From Streptomyces sp. 378 (GTDB lineage: Bacteria; Actinomycetota; Actinomycetes; Streptomycetales; Streptomycetaceae): a stretch of DNA of 64,000 bases. Every line of letters starts with the position of its first letter. Position 1 is the first letter of the stretch. The position numbers were made by a program, and so were the translations under genes. Under the pieces are notes generated by a model, which made no database searches, was not told the origin of the DNA, and saw only the letters and a program-made list of their open reading frames with translations. Of this stretch, positions 44,848 to 53,384 are shown in pieces. Location of the stretch: assembly GCF_030124145.1 (NCBI RefSeq), contig NZ_JASKMS010000009.1:124001-188000 (forward strand), in the 5' to 3' direction.

Positions 44848-45225
44848 TCACCTGATCGCAGTGCTCTCCGGCAGCGTGTGGGCCAGGGCCTCCGGCATCA
44901 CCGGAAGCACCTCGAAGTCTCCGGCCAGTCCGGCAAGCCGCAGAACACGCAGGAGTGAGGGGCTGCCGCTGACCAGACGCAGCCGCCCGCGTCGCGCCAG
45001 CACGCGGTTGCGCACCCGGCACAGCACACCCAGTCCCGCGCAGTCGATGAAGGACACGGGGCGCAGATCCAGGACCAGGTCGAGGTCGGTGCCGCCCGTC
45101 AGCACGTCCAGACGCGTTCTCAGGGCCTGCGCCGTGGCCAGGTCGATCTCGCCGGTCAGCGTCACGACGTCTGCCCTTCGCTCCGGCGGCTGCGGGAGGA
45201 CGGACCTGCTGGAGATGTCAGCCAT
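44848..45225 (-). CDS. Anti-sigma factor antagonist (STAS domain)
   Basis: 125 residues from ATG 45225. [20 protein letters not shown] and the phosphorylatable-serine region [20 protein letters not shown] define a SpoIIAA/RsbV-type STAS domain. However, the usual DSxGL serine is replaced by DCAGL, so cysteine stands in the phosphorylation position. It may be constitutively free to bind an anti-sigma kinase, or regulated otherwise. The SpoIIE and kinase-type modules encoded at 46.9-55.9 kb are candidate partners. Confidence 0.85.
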   Translation of the reverse strand: MADISSRSVLPQPPERRADVVTLTGEIDLATAQALRTRLDVLTGGTDLDLVLDLRPVSFIDCAGLGVLCRVRNRVLARRGRLRLVSGSPSLLRVLRLAGLAGDFEVLPVMPEALAHTLPESTAIR

Positions 45226-45617
45226 GGTCAGAGCAAAGCCGGGCGGCCGGGACGTGCGGTAGGGCCATTCGGTCCCGCCCGCGAGGCCGGGGGGACCTTC
45301 GCGGCGCGCGGCAGGGGCGTGGCGTCGTGGACGCGCCCCTCCACCGGTCGGTGGGCCGACCGGCTCAAGCGCGTCACACCGCCAAGCCGGAAGCGCGGGT
45401 GAAAGGCGGTGGACTCGCTCGCACCAGGTGGTGCTTTCCGGCACCCGTGGGCGGTCGCCGTGTCGCCCGGTGCGACAAAGAGGGAGGATCGGGGGAGAGG
45501 GCAACAGGGCCGACCGGCCCTGGCCTTCCTGCCCGCGAACGAGGAGGATCCGATCCGTACCGCCCCAAGGCACCGGGTACGGACACCAGGACGAAACGCT
45601 GGACAAGGAGCATGAAC
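45226..45617. other. Divergent intergenic region
   Basis: 392 bases between the STAS gene and the response regulator; both promoters are expected here. An in-frame upstream extension of the response regulator exists but has no ribosome site. No DosR-type operator could be identified with confidence. Confidence 0.45.
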
Positions 45618-46307
45618 ATGGCGGACGGCGAGCAGCCCGGCCACGACGACCGGATCCGGGTCTTCCTGCTGGACGACCACGAGGTCGTACGGCGCGGCGT
45701 GCACGACCTGCTGAACGACGAACCGGACATCACCGTGATCGGCGAGGCCGGCACCGTCGAGCAGGCTCTGGTGCGTGTGCCCGCCCTGCGTCCTCAGGTC
45801 GCGATTCTCGACGTCCGCCTGCCCGACGGCGACGGCGTGTCCGTGTGCCGCGAACTCCGTTCGAGCATGCCCGACCTCGCGTGTCTGATGCTGACCTCCT
45901 TCGACGACGAAGAGGCGCTGCTGGACTCCATCATGGCCGGCGCCTCCGGATACGTGCTGAAGCAGATCCAGGGCTCCGACCTGGTCTCCGCCGTGCGCAC
46001 GGTGGCCCGGGGCCAGTCCCTGCTCGACCCGAGCGCCACCACGAAGTTGATGGCCCGGTTGCGGGGAGGCCGGCAGGAGGAGGATCCCGGTGCCCTTCCC
46101 GGGCTGACCGAGCGCGAGCGGGAAATCCTGGCGCTGATCGGTGAGGGGCTGACCAATCGCCAGATCGGCCAGCGTCTCTACCTCGCCGAGAAGACGGTGA
46201 AGAACCACATCTCCCGCCTCTTGGCCAAGCTCGGCGTCGAACGGCGCGTCCAGGCGGCCGTCATCGCCACCCAGGCCCAGGACCGGCTCAAGGGCGACAG
46301 CCGCTGA
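45618..46307 (+). CDS. NarL/DevR-type response regulator
   Basis: 229 residues from ATG 45618, seven bases after AAGGAG; ATG 45612 is too close to that site. The receiver domain starts [16 protein letters not shown] with the phosphoacceptor in [13 protein letters not shown] and conserved Thr/Lys in LMLTSFDD and GYVLKQ. The LuxR-type helix-turn-helix is [22 protein letters not shown] and [15 protein letters not shown]. It resembles DevR/DosR, in keeping with the stress genes upstream. No histidine kinase is encoded nearby, so it is an orphan in this window. Confidence 0.88.
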   Translation: MADGEQPGHDDRIRVFLLDDHEVVRRGVHDLLNDEPDITVIGEAGTVEQALVRVPALRPQVAILDVRLPDGDGVSVCRELRSSMPDLACLMLTSFDDEEALLDSIMAGASGYVLKQIQGSDLVSAVRTVARGQSLLDPSATTKLMARLRGGRQEEDPGALPGLTEREREILALIGEGLTNRQIGQRLYLAEKTVKNHISRLLAKLGVERRVQAAVIATQAQDRLKGDSR

Positions 46308-46469
46308 GGCCGGCCGGGTCGTCCGACAACGAAGGGAGGCGCACCCACCGGGCGCGCGGCTTCCCCACCACCCGGCGTCCCGCCTTTGACGGACGCGACC
46401 GCACCGCCCACGCCTGTCTCCGTCCCGGTCACCTGCCTTGATCTCGTACCGTTCGCCCCCGCGCCCCGA

Positions 46470-46730
46470 TACGGTGGCATCAGCGGTGTCGGTCTGGACG
46501 TCTACGAGGAGGAGGCCGGTGCGTTCTTCCTCGACAAGTCCCTGGAGGTGATGACCGACGAACGGCTCGCCCGGCTGATGACCTTCTCCAACGTCCTGGT
46601 CACCTCGCACCAGGCGTACTTCACGCGCGACGCGGTCGGCCAGATCGCCGACACCACGGTGTCCAACGTGGACGACTACTTCGCGGGCCGCACCGGTGGC
46701 AACACCCTCGTCCGCCCACCCCGGACCTGA
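46470..46730 (+). pseudogene. C-terminal fragment of D-lactate dehydrogenase
   Basis: The frame reads YGGISGVGLDVYEEEAGAFF, then RLMTFSNVLVTSHQAYFTRD and DTTVSNVDDYFAG. This is the last 85 or so residues of an LdhA-type 2-hydroxyacid dehydrogenase, including the catalytic-histidine segment TSHQAYFT. The NAD-binding domain is absent; the sequence upstream in the same frame is unrelated. It is a remnant left by a deletion, possibly once part of the hypoxia gene set next to the DevR-like regulator. Confidence 0.75.
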
Positions 46731-46868
46731 CGCGCCGCCCGGCATGCCGGACGGCCGTCATCCCGGCCGCCTCGCTGACCGTGGTCCTCGACCAGGGCAA
46801 GGTGCCGGCCGTGTGGATCGAGACCCTCGGGGACGGGCGTGCCGTACCGACTTGCGGGCCGCGCGCCC

Positions 46869-49800
46869 TCAGTCGAGCGGGTCGGCCGGGATGGCCTGCT
46901 CCGTCCAGATGACCTTGCCCGTCGTCGTGTAACGGGTCCCCCAGCGCTGGGCGAGCTGGGCCACGATCAGCAGTCCTCGCCCTCCCTCGTCGGTGGTCCG
47001 GGCATGGCGCAGCCGCGGTGAGGTGCTGGCGCCGTCGGAGACCTCGCAGATCAGGACGCGGTCCCGGATCAGGCGCAGGTCGACCGGTCCGGTCGCGTGG
47101 CGGAGGGCGTTGGTGACCAGTTCGCTGACGATGAGTTCCGAGGTGAAGGTCAGGTCGGGCATGCCCCACGCGTCCAGTTGCCGGCCGACGAGACCACGGG
47201 CGTGGGCGACTGCGGCCGGATCGCCGGGCAGGTTCCAGGAGACGACCTGGTCCGGGGCCAGGACCCGGGTCCGGGCGAGAAGCAGGGCCACGTCGTCGGA
47301 CGGTGGGCCGGTCAGCAGGGCGTCCACCGTGCCCTGGCCGATCTCCTCCAGTGCCGGCCCGCGCGCCCCGAGGGCTTCACCCAGCCGGTTGAGACCCACG
47401 TCGATGTCCCGGTCGTAGGTCTCGATGAGGCCGTCCGTGTAGAGGGCGAGGAGTGTCCCCTCGGCCAGCTCCACTTCGGTGGACTCGAAGGGGAGGTAGC
47501 CGACCCCCAGGGGTGGTCCGGCGGGCAGGTCGAGAATGTCGGTGGTGCCGTCGGAACCGACGATCACGGGCGGCAGATGGCCGGCCCTGGCCAGCGTGCA
47601 CCGTCTGCTGACCGGGTCGTACACGGCGTACAGGCAGGTGGCCCCGAGGAACGCGGCGCCCGCGCTCTCGTCGCCGGCCGCCGTGACCTTGCCGTCGTAC
47701 GCGCCCAGATGGCCGATGACGAGATCGTCGAGATGGGCCAGCAACTCGTCCGGAGGCAGGTCCAGGTCGGCGAGCGTGCGCACGGCGGTGCGCAGGCGGC
47801 CCATGGTCGCCGCCGCGTTCATGCCATGCCCGACGACGTCCCCGACGACCAGGGCGACCCGGGCCCCGGAGAGCGGGATCACGTCGAACCAGTCACCGCC
47901 CACACCGCTCGGGGCGTCCGCGGGCAGGTACCAGGACGCCACCTCCAGCGCGGAGCCTCCGGCCAGCTCCTGGGGCAGCAGGTAGCGCTGCATGGAGCGG
48001 GCCGCGGCGCGTTCGCGGGTGAAGCGGCGCGCGTTGTCGACGGACACGGCGGCCCGGGACACGAGTTCCTCGGCGAGCCGCACGTCGTCGTCCTCGAACG
48101 GGCCGGTGCGATCGGTGCGGGCGAACGTCGCCACCCCGAGCGTGACGCCCCGCGCCCGCACCGGCACCACCATCACCGAGCGGAAGTCGAAGTCGCGGAA
48201 GGTCGAGCCCAGCCACTCGTCCTCGGTCACCCAGGCGCTGGCCGAAAGGTCGAGCATCCGCTCCACCAGGGTCCGGCTCTCCTGCAGGCACCGGGTCACC
48301 GGCGACAAGGCAGCACGCCTGACCGTTTCTCCCACGGCCAGGCTCGCCTCCGGACAACCCTCGCGCACCGACTGCTGGCCGGCGCGGCGGATGACGGGTG
48401 TCATGCCCACCGGGCCCGGCGCCGGCTCCTCGCCCCTCATGACCGAGTCCAGCAGATCGACGGCGACGAACTCGGCGACGGACGGCACCGCTTCGTCCGC
48501 CAGTTCCTGCGCTGTCCGCGTCACCTCCAGCGTGCTGCCGATCCGCGCACCGGCGTCGTTGAGCAGAGCCAGGCGTTCCTGGGCCCGCCACCGCTCGGTG
48601 ACGTCCACGACCATGTAGGAGACGCCGACGGTGCGACCCTTGCGGTCCCTCATGGCGAAGAAGGAGGCGGAGCGGGCGCGCATCAGGTCGGGGGCCAGGT
48701 GGCCGGGGGTGCGGTACTCGTGGTCCAGCACCGGTTCCCCGGTTTCGAGGACCATGCGCATGCGGTCCTCGAAGGCTTCGGCCTCCGCCTGCGGCAGCAC
48801 GTCCCTCACCTGTCGTCCCAGGCGTCGTTCGAGGGGGACGAGACGCTCCAGCGGTTCGTTCACCCAGACGTAGCGCAGGTCCGCGTCCAGGACGGCCATG
48901 CCGATGGGCGCGTCGTTGAGGAACGGCGTCACCATCAGCTGGCTCACGCCTCCGTTCGGCATCCGCCAGAAGGCGCGCTTCGGAGGCCGGCCGACGAATC
49001 TGCCGAAGAGCAGTGCGGCGGCCGTGGCGACCAGGACGCCCGGCACCATCTCGTAGATGCCCGACTCCAGGGGGCCGAGGAGCGGGTTGATCTGGTCCCA
49101 CCACAGGACCGTGCCCGCGCCCGACACGATTCCGGCCATGGCGCCGGCCCAGGTCATGCGCGGCCAGTACAGGGAAAGGAGCACCACCGGGCCGAAGGCG
49201 GCTCCGAAGCCCGCCCAGGCCTGCCCGACGATGTCCAGCAGTCCGCCGCCCCTGAGCGCGATCGTGTAGGCCACCAGGATCACCACGACGACGGCGCACC
49301 GGCCGACCAGCACCAGTGTCCGGTCCCCGGCCCGCCGGTGGAGGAACGCGCGGTAGAAGTCCTCGGTGAGGGCGGTGGACGACACGAGGAGCTGGCTGTC
49401 GGCGGTCGACATGATCGCGGCCAGGACGGCGATCAGTATCACTCCGGCGACCCAGGGTGTGAGCAGGGTTCGGGCCAGGGCGATGTACACCGTGTCCGGT
49501 TCACCGAGCGGCGCGCCCGGCTGGGCGATGCCGACCAGGCCGACGAGGGTGGCGCCGGCGAGTACGACGGCGACCCAGACGGTGCCGATCCGGCGGGCCG
49601 CCGGGATCGCACGGGTGCTGCGGATGCCCATGAAGCGGGCCAGGATGTGCGGCTGGCCGAAGTAGCCGAGGCCCCAGGCGAGCAGCGAGACCGTGGCCAC
49701 GGCTCCGAGTGCCCCGCCGGCCGACCACTGACCGTCCGCGTAGCCGACCCGGGCTCCCATGTCGAGCAACTCCGGGGCTTCGCGGTCGAGGGTGTCCTCC

Positions 49801-50447
49801 AGGGCCCCGAAGCCGCCGAGCACCGTGACAGCGGTCAGGGGGAGCACGACCAGCGCGAGGAGCATCAGGCTCCCCTGCATCACATGCGTCATGCTCACGG
49901 CGAGGAAGCCGCCCAGGCAGGCGTAGACGACGATCAGCAGGGCGGTCAGGGTCACCCCGACACCGAAGCGGAGATCGAAGACCTGCTCGAACAGCAATCC
50001 GCCGGCCACGAGGCCACTGGCCACATAGACGGTGAAGAACACCAGGGTGACGGCGGCCGACACCACGCGGAGCATCCGGGTGCGGTCCTCGAACCGCTCC
50101 TCCAGATAAGCCGACAGGCTCACGGCGTTCTCGGCGCGTTCGGTGTAGGTACGCAGCCGTGGCGCGACGAAGAGCCAGTTGAGGTAAGTGCCGATCACCA
50201 GGCCGACGGCGATCCAGCTGGCACCGAGGCCCGCCGCGTACACCGCTCCGGGCAAGGCGAGGAACAGCCAGCCCGACATGTCGCTGGCGCCCGCCGACAG
50301 GGCTGCGACGAAGGCGTTGAGTCTGCGGCCGCCGAGGGCGAAGTCCGTGAAGGTGCGAGTGCGGGTGTACGCCCAGACACCGATCCCGATCATGGCGGCC
50401 ACGTACACGAGGAACGTGGTCAGGATCGGCGCACTCACATCGAACAT
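46869..50447 (-). CDS. Sodium/solute symporter fused to PAS, GAF, SpoIIE phosphatase and HATPase domains
   Basis: 1192 residues from ATG 50447, with GAGGA five bases upstream (an ATG at 50471 is also in frame). Residues 1 to about 490 are a PutP-like SSF symporter (FALGGRRLNAFVAALSAGAS, MSGWLFLALPGAVYAAGLGA, AIMSTADSQLLVSSTALTED). A PAS domain follows (about 505-615), then a GAF domain (about 620-810). Next is a SpoIIE/PP2C phosphatase (about 820-1050) with GGDWFDVIPL, LVVGDVVGHGMNAA and PSDDVALLL. The end is an RsbW-like ATPase (about 1060-1185) with ELVTNALRHA and DEGGRGLLIV. It may couple transport of a solute to control of an anti-sigma antagonist. SSF-histidine kinase fusions (CbrA) are known; this phosphatase version is unusual. 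Confidence 0.88.
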   Translation of the reverse strand: MFDVSAPILTTFLVYVAAMIGIGVWAYTRTRTFTDFALGGRRLNAFVAALSAGASDMSGWLFLALPGAVYAAGLGASWIAVGLVIGTYLNWLFVAPRLRTYTERAENAVSLSAYLEERFEDRTRMLRVVSAAVTLVFFTVYVASGLVAGGLLFEQVFDLRFGVGVTLTALLIVVYACLGGFLAVSMTHVMQGSLMLLALVVLPLTAVTVLGGFGALEDTLDREAPELLDMGARVGYADGQWSAGGALGAVATVSLLAWGLGYFGQPHILARFMGIRSTRAIPAARRIGTVWVAVVLAGATLVGLVGIAQPGAPLGEPDTVYIALARTLLTPWVAGVILIAVLAAIMSTADSQLLVSSTALTEDFYRAFLHRRAGDRTLVLVGRCAVVVVILVAYTIALRGGGLLDIVGQAWAGFGAAFGPVVLLSLYWPRMTWAGAMAGIVSGAGTVLWWDQINPLLGPLESGIYEMVPGVLVATAAALLFGRFVGRPPKRAFWRMPNGGVSQLMVTPFLNDAPIGMAVLDADLRYVWVNEPLERLVPLERRLGRQVRDVLPQAEAEAFEDRMRMVLETGEPVLDHEYRTPGHLAPDLMRARSASFFAMRDRKGRTVGVSYMVVDVTERWRAQERLALLNDAGARIGSTLEVTRTAQELADEAVPSVAEFVAVDLLDSVMRGEEPAPGPVGMTPVIRRAGQQSVREGCPEASLAVGETVRRAALSPVTRCLQESRTLVERMLDLSASAWVTEDEWLGSTFRDFDFRSVMVVPVRARGVTLGVATFARTDRTGPFEDDDVRLAEELVSRAAVSVDNARRFTRERAAARSMQRYLLPQELAGGSALEVASWYLPADAPSGVGGDWFDVIPLSGARVALVVGDVVGHGMNAAATMGRLRTAVRTLADLDLPPDELLAHLDDLVIGHLGAYDGKVTAAGDESAGAAFLGATCLYAVYDPVSRRCTLARAGHLPPVIVGSDGTTDILDLPAGPPLGVGYLPFESTEVELAEGTLLALYTDGLIETYDRDIDVGLNRLGEALGARGPALEEIGQGTVDALLTGPPSDDVALLLARTRVLAPDQVVSWNLPGDPAAVAHARGLVGRQLDAWGMPDLTFTSELIVSELVTNALRHATGPVDLRLIRDRVLICEVSDGASTSPRLRHARTTDEGGRGLLIVAQLAQRWGTRYTTTGKVIWTEQAIPADPLD

Positions 50448-50607
50448 GTGGTCCTCGCCCGCGAGGGTCATGGGAGGGGCATGGCCATCGGCACGCCTGG
50501 GATTTTGTCTTCCCTTCGATACAAATGTACAGATCCGGGCTGTGAGAGACCGCTGGGTGCGTCCGCCGCTCGTGGTCGGTACCGGGGCCGGACGGGGCGA
50601 GCGGCGG

Positions 50608-51585
50608 TCAGGGGCACGCGTACGTGAAACGGGTGGTGGCCGTGCGCTCGATCGGCGACAGGATGCGCAGTTCGGCCCGGGCCGTGTGGCGCCCCGGTCC
50701 CTGGAAGGTCCACCGCAGATGCAGCCGTGCCCGCTTCTGTCCCCGGACTGTCTTTTCTTCCAGCACGCCCGAGGCGGTGCCGTCGCTGCGGACCCAGCGG
50801 TAGGAAAGGGTGCCCGGGCGGCCGTTCGTGGTGACGAGGGCGACGATGGACGCGGTGCCGTCGCAGTCGAGTTCCGCCGGCCTGGCCGTGACCGTGGCCG
50901 CGCCGACCCTGAGAGGCGGCCCGAGCCGCTGCCAGGCGAGGAGCGCGAGGACGCAGAGCACCACGAACACGGGCAGTGCGTGTCTGCGCGGCCGGCGCGG
51001 CCGGGGTGGAGGAGCCGGGGTGGCGGCGAGCGTCCGGTGGGTGCGGTGCCCGACGGTGGCGGTCACGCCCGGGCCGAAGCGAAGCACAGTGCCCTCGACG
51101 CGGTCGGGCGGCACCGGCCGTTTCCGCGCCGCGTGGTCGACGAGGGTCTCGTCACGCTCGGGGCGCTCGATCCAGTGGCTGGCCAGCACGGTGGCGCTGT
51201 ACTCGGCGTCGGCCGAGCCCGGCTCGTCCCCCGGGGCGCGGCCGTCGGCGGGCGGGAGATCCACGCCCGGGGCGCGGCCGTCGGAGGGCCGGAGATCCAC
51301 GCCCGGGGCGCGGCCGTCGGCGGGCCGGAGGTCCCGGGTCGTGTCGAGCACGCGGGGGGCAGCGCCCGCTTCGGCCGCCGGTACGAGCACCTCGGTCCGC
51401 TCGTCCGCGGTCGGCGGCGTTTGGGTCGGTCGGCCGGTGGTGGGCAGTACGTAGGTGGGCTCTTCGGTGGTTGGCAGAGTCTGGGTTGGTGGGCCGGTGG
51501 GCAGCACCTCGGTGGGCTCTTCGGCGGATCCCGGCGTGCCGGTGAGCTCGTATGCGGGAGCGTGGTCGTCATCGTGGGCGGTCAT
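50608..51585 (-). CDS. Repeat-rich single-pass membrane protein coupled to a Ser/Thr kinase
   Basis: 325 residues from ATG 51585, overlapping the kinase stop (ATGA). The cytoplasmic N-terminal 170 residues are rich in Thr, Pro and Asp, with imperfect repeats such as PTEVLPTGPPTQTLPTTEEP and three copies of DGRAPG blocks. This is a good substrate for the coupled kinase. A basic segment precedes one membrane helix (ALPVFVVLCVLALLAW). The extracellular part of about 110 residues has two cysteines and an immunoglobulin-like pattern (TLSYRWVRSDGT). Function unknown. Confidence 0.75.
   Translation of the reverse strand: MTAHDDDHAPAYELTGTPGSAEEPTEVLPTGPPTQTLPTTEEPTYVLPTTGRPTQTPPTADERTEVLVPAAEAGAAPRVLDTTRDLRPADGRAPGVDLRPSDGRAPGVDLPPADGRAPGDEPGSADAEYSATVLASHWIERPERDETLVDHAARKRPVPPDRVEGTVLRFGPGVTATVGHRTHRTLAATPAPPPRPRRPRRHALPVFVVLCVLALLAWQRLGPPLRVGAATVTARPAELDCDGTASIVALVTTNGRPGTLSYRWVRSDGTASGVLEEKTVRGQKRARLHLRWTFQGPGRHTARAELRILSPIERTATTRFTYACP
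51230..51337 (-). repeat. Three tandem 36-bp units inside the membrane-protein gene
   Basis: Units at 51230-51265, 51266-51301 and 51302-51337, nearly identical and in frame. Each encodes a 12-residue block of the type RP(A/S)DGRAPGVDL. Copy number could vary without disturbing the frame. Confidence 0.88.
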
Positions 51586-53240
51586 CGGAGGTCGCACCGC
51601 CTGGTGAGGAGCTGCTGTGAGGCGCCCCCGTCGGCGGCGGCCGGGGTCGTGGTGGCCTGGACCGCCCAGTAACAGTCCAGGGTCTGGAACGTGTGGTCGA
51701 CGGTGAGCGTGTACTGGGTGGCGCCGCTGCGTTCGAAGGTCTGGGACGCACCGTCCGGGGTGCCCAGCCGGCCCGCCGTGCGGCTCGTGAACCAGGAGAC
51801 CGTGATCGAGACCGGGCCGGTGCCGTCCGTGGTGATGCCGATGGTGGCCGTGGCGGTCACAGGACCTGTCTGCCGGAACGCCGACACCACGACGTCCTTG
51901 ACGGCGGGCGCGGCGGGCGGGGTGGGCGTGGTGGTCGTGGGGCCCGTGGGGGTCGCCGCACCGGCCGGGCCGCCGGGCGCGGTGGTCTCCTCGTCTCCGG
52001 AGGGGGTGGCGGCGGCCGGGGGTTCGTCCGGACCGGAGGCCGTCGGCGCCGAGGGCGATGGGGTGAGCGACGGCCCGGCCGACTCGGTGGGCGTGGTGGA
52101 CGCCGACGGCGGCAAGGAGCCTGTGGGACCGGGCGGAGCGGCCGGCCCGCGGCCGGGCTGAGGGCTGGTGGTGGCCAGGGCCTGGGCCGACCGCTGCGCG
52201 GCGGTCCCCGGGTCGAACGGGGACCCGAGGGCCAGGAGGACACCGAGAGCCGCGGCGGCGGCCGACACGAGCAGCCCCGGGCGGCCGGGCAGCCATGACT
52301 CCGCCGGGCCCTGTCCCGGCTGACGGCGCAGAACCGTGCGGGCCGTGTCCGTGGTGCTGTGGGGCGCCTCGCGGGACGAGGGCAGGAGCAGCGCCAGCAG
52401 GGCCACCAGGGCGGCGAGCCGGCTCCGGCCGCGTTCCTCCCAGTCGGGGCCGTAAGCGGTGCCGGCGGCGGCCTCCAGTTCCGCGACGAGATCCTCGGCG
52501 CGGGCGGGCCGTTCCTCGGGGTTCTTGGCCAGGCCCCGGCGGACCAGGCCCCGCAGTGCCTCGGGGGCCTCCTCGGCCGGCACGGGCGCGTCGACGTGCT
52601 GGAGCGCGAGTTCGGCCAGGTTGTCGCCCAGGTACGGCTTGTGGCCCGTCAGGCATTCGAAGAAGGTGGCCGTGGCCGCGTACACGTCGGCGGTGGGGGA
52701 GGCGGGCGCGCCGGTCCACTGCTCGGGGGCCATGTAGGAGGGGGTTCCCGCCACGCCCGAGCTGGTGCCCGCGTCCACCGCGATGCCGAAGTCGACCAGC
52801 TTGGAGTATCCGTCCGGTGTGACCAGGACGTTCTCCGGCTTGTAGTCGCGGTGGACGACGCCGATGCGGTGCGCGTCGGCCAGCCCGAGCAACGACCCCT
52901 TGAGGATGACGAGCGCGGCCTCGGGGCCGAGCGGGCCCTCCCGCTTCAGCAGCGCACGCAGCGAGACGCCGTCGACCAGCTCCATCACGATGGCGGCCCC
53001 GTCCGGGCTCTCCACGTACTCGTACAAGCCGGTGACGTACGCGCTCTCCAGTCCGGCCAGCAGGCGCGCCTCGGCTCGGAAGTCGTGCACGAATCCCGGC
53101 CGGGTGCGCAGGGACTCGCTGAGGTACTTCACCGCGACCGGAATGCCGGTCTCCTCGTGGACGGCCTGGACGACCCGCCCACTCGCCCCTTCCCCGAGTT
53201 CGAGCGACCCGGTGTATCCGGGCACTTCCCACCTGTTCAT
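51582..53240 (-). CDS. Serine/threonine protein kinase with membrane segment and exported tail
   Basis: 552 residues from ATG 53240, with GGGGGAT upstream. The kinase domain is near the N-terminus: GEGASGRVVQAV, VAVKYL, HRDYKPENVL and DFGIAV, then PSYMAPEQW. A hydrophobic helix near residue 335 (LLVSAAAAALGVLLALG) precedes a Pro/Thr/Ser-rich linker. A C-terminal domain of about 120 residues (VVVSAFRQTGPVTATATIGI) has cysteines at its end. The architecture suits a cell-surface sensing kinase. It is translationally coupled to the repeat-rich membrane protein. Confidence 0.87.
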   Translation of the reverse strand: MNRWEVPGYTGSLELGEGASGRVVQAVHEETGIPVAVKYLSESLRTRPGFVHDFRAEARLLAGLESAYVTGLYEYVESPDGAAIVMELVDGVSLRALLKREGPLGPEAALVILKGSLLGLADAHRIGVVHRDYKPENVLVTPDGYSKLVDFGIAVDAGTSSGVAGTPSYMAPEQWTGAPASPTADVYAATATFFECLTGHKPYLGDNLAELALQHVDAPVPAEEAPEALRGLVRRGLAKNPEERPARAEDLVAELEAAAGTAYGPDWEERGRSRLAALVALLALLLPSSREAPHSTTDTARTVLRRQPGQGPAESWLPGRPGLLVSAAAAALGVLLALGSPFDPGTAAQRSAQALATTSPQPGRGPAAPPGPTGSLPPSASTTPTESAGPSLTPSPSAPTASGPDEPPAAATPSGDEETTAPGGPAGAATPTGPTTTTPTPPAAPAVKDVVVSAFRQTGPVTATATIGITTDGTGPVSITVSWFTSRTAGRLGTPDGASQTFERSGATQYTLTVDHTFQTLDCYWAVQATTTPAAADGGASQQLLTRRCDLR

Positions 53241-53384
53241 CGCATCCCCCTGGGCCGTCGTTCGGCGGCGGTCGGCCTCGCGCTCGAAGACACATCTTTC
53301 GGCCACTGCGGTTGCGTGGCCAGAAGTATGCGCGAGGCGTGCCCGGACCGTGACAGACCCGCTGGGTGAACGGGACGTTTCCCT

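Noticed and set aside
47097..50627. Very long plus-strand open frame (1176 codons)
   Set aside because: It is the antisense shadow of the symporter-phosphatase gene; its composition is dominated by Gly, Arg, Asp and His, and no domain is recognisable.
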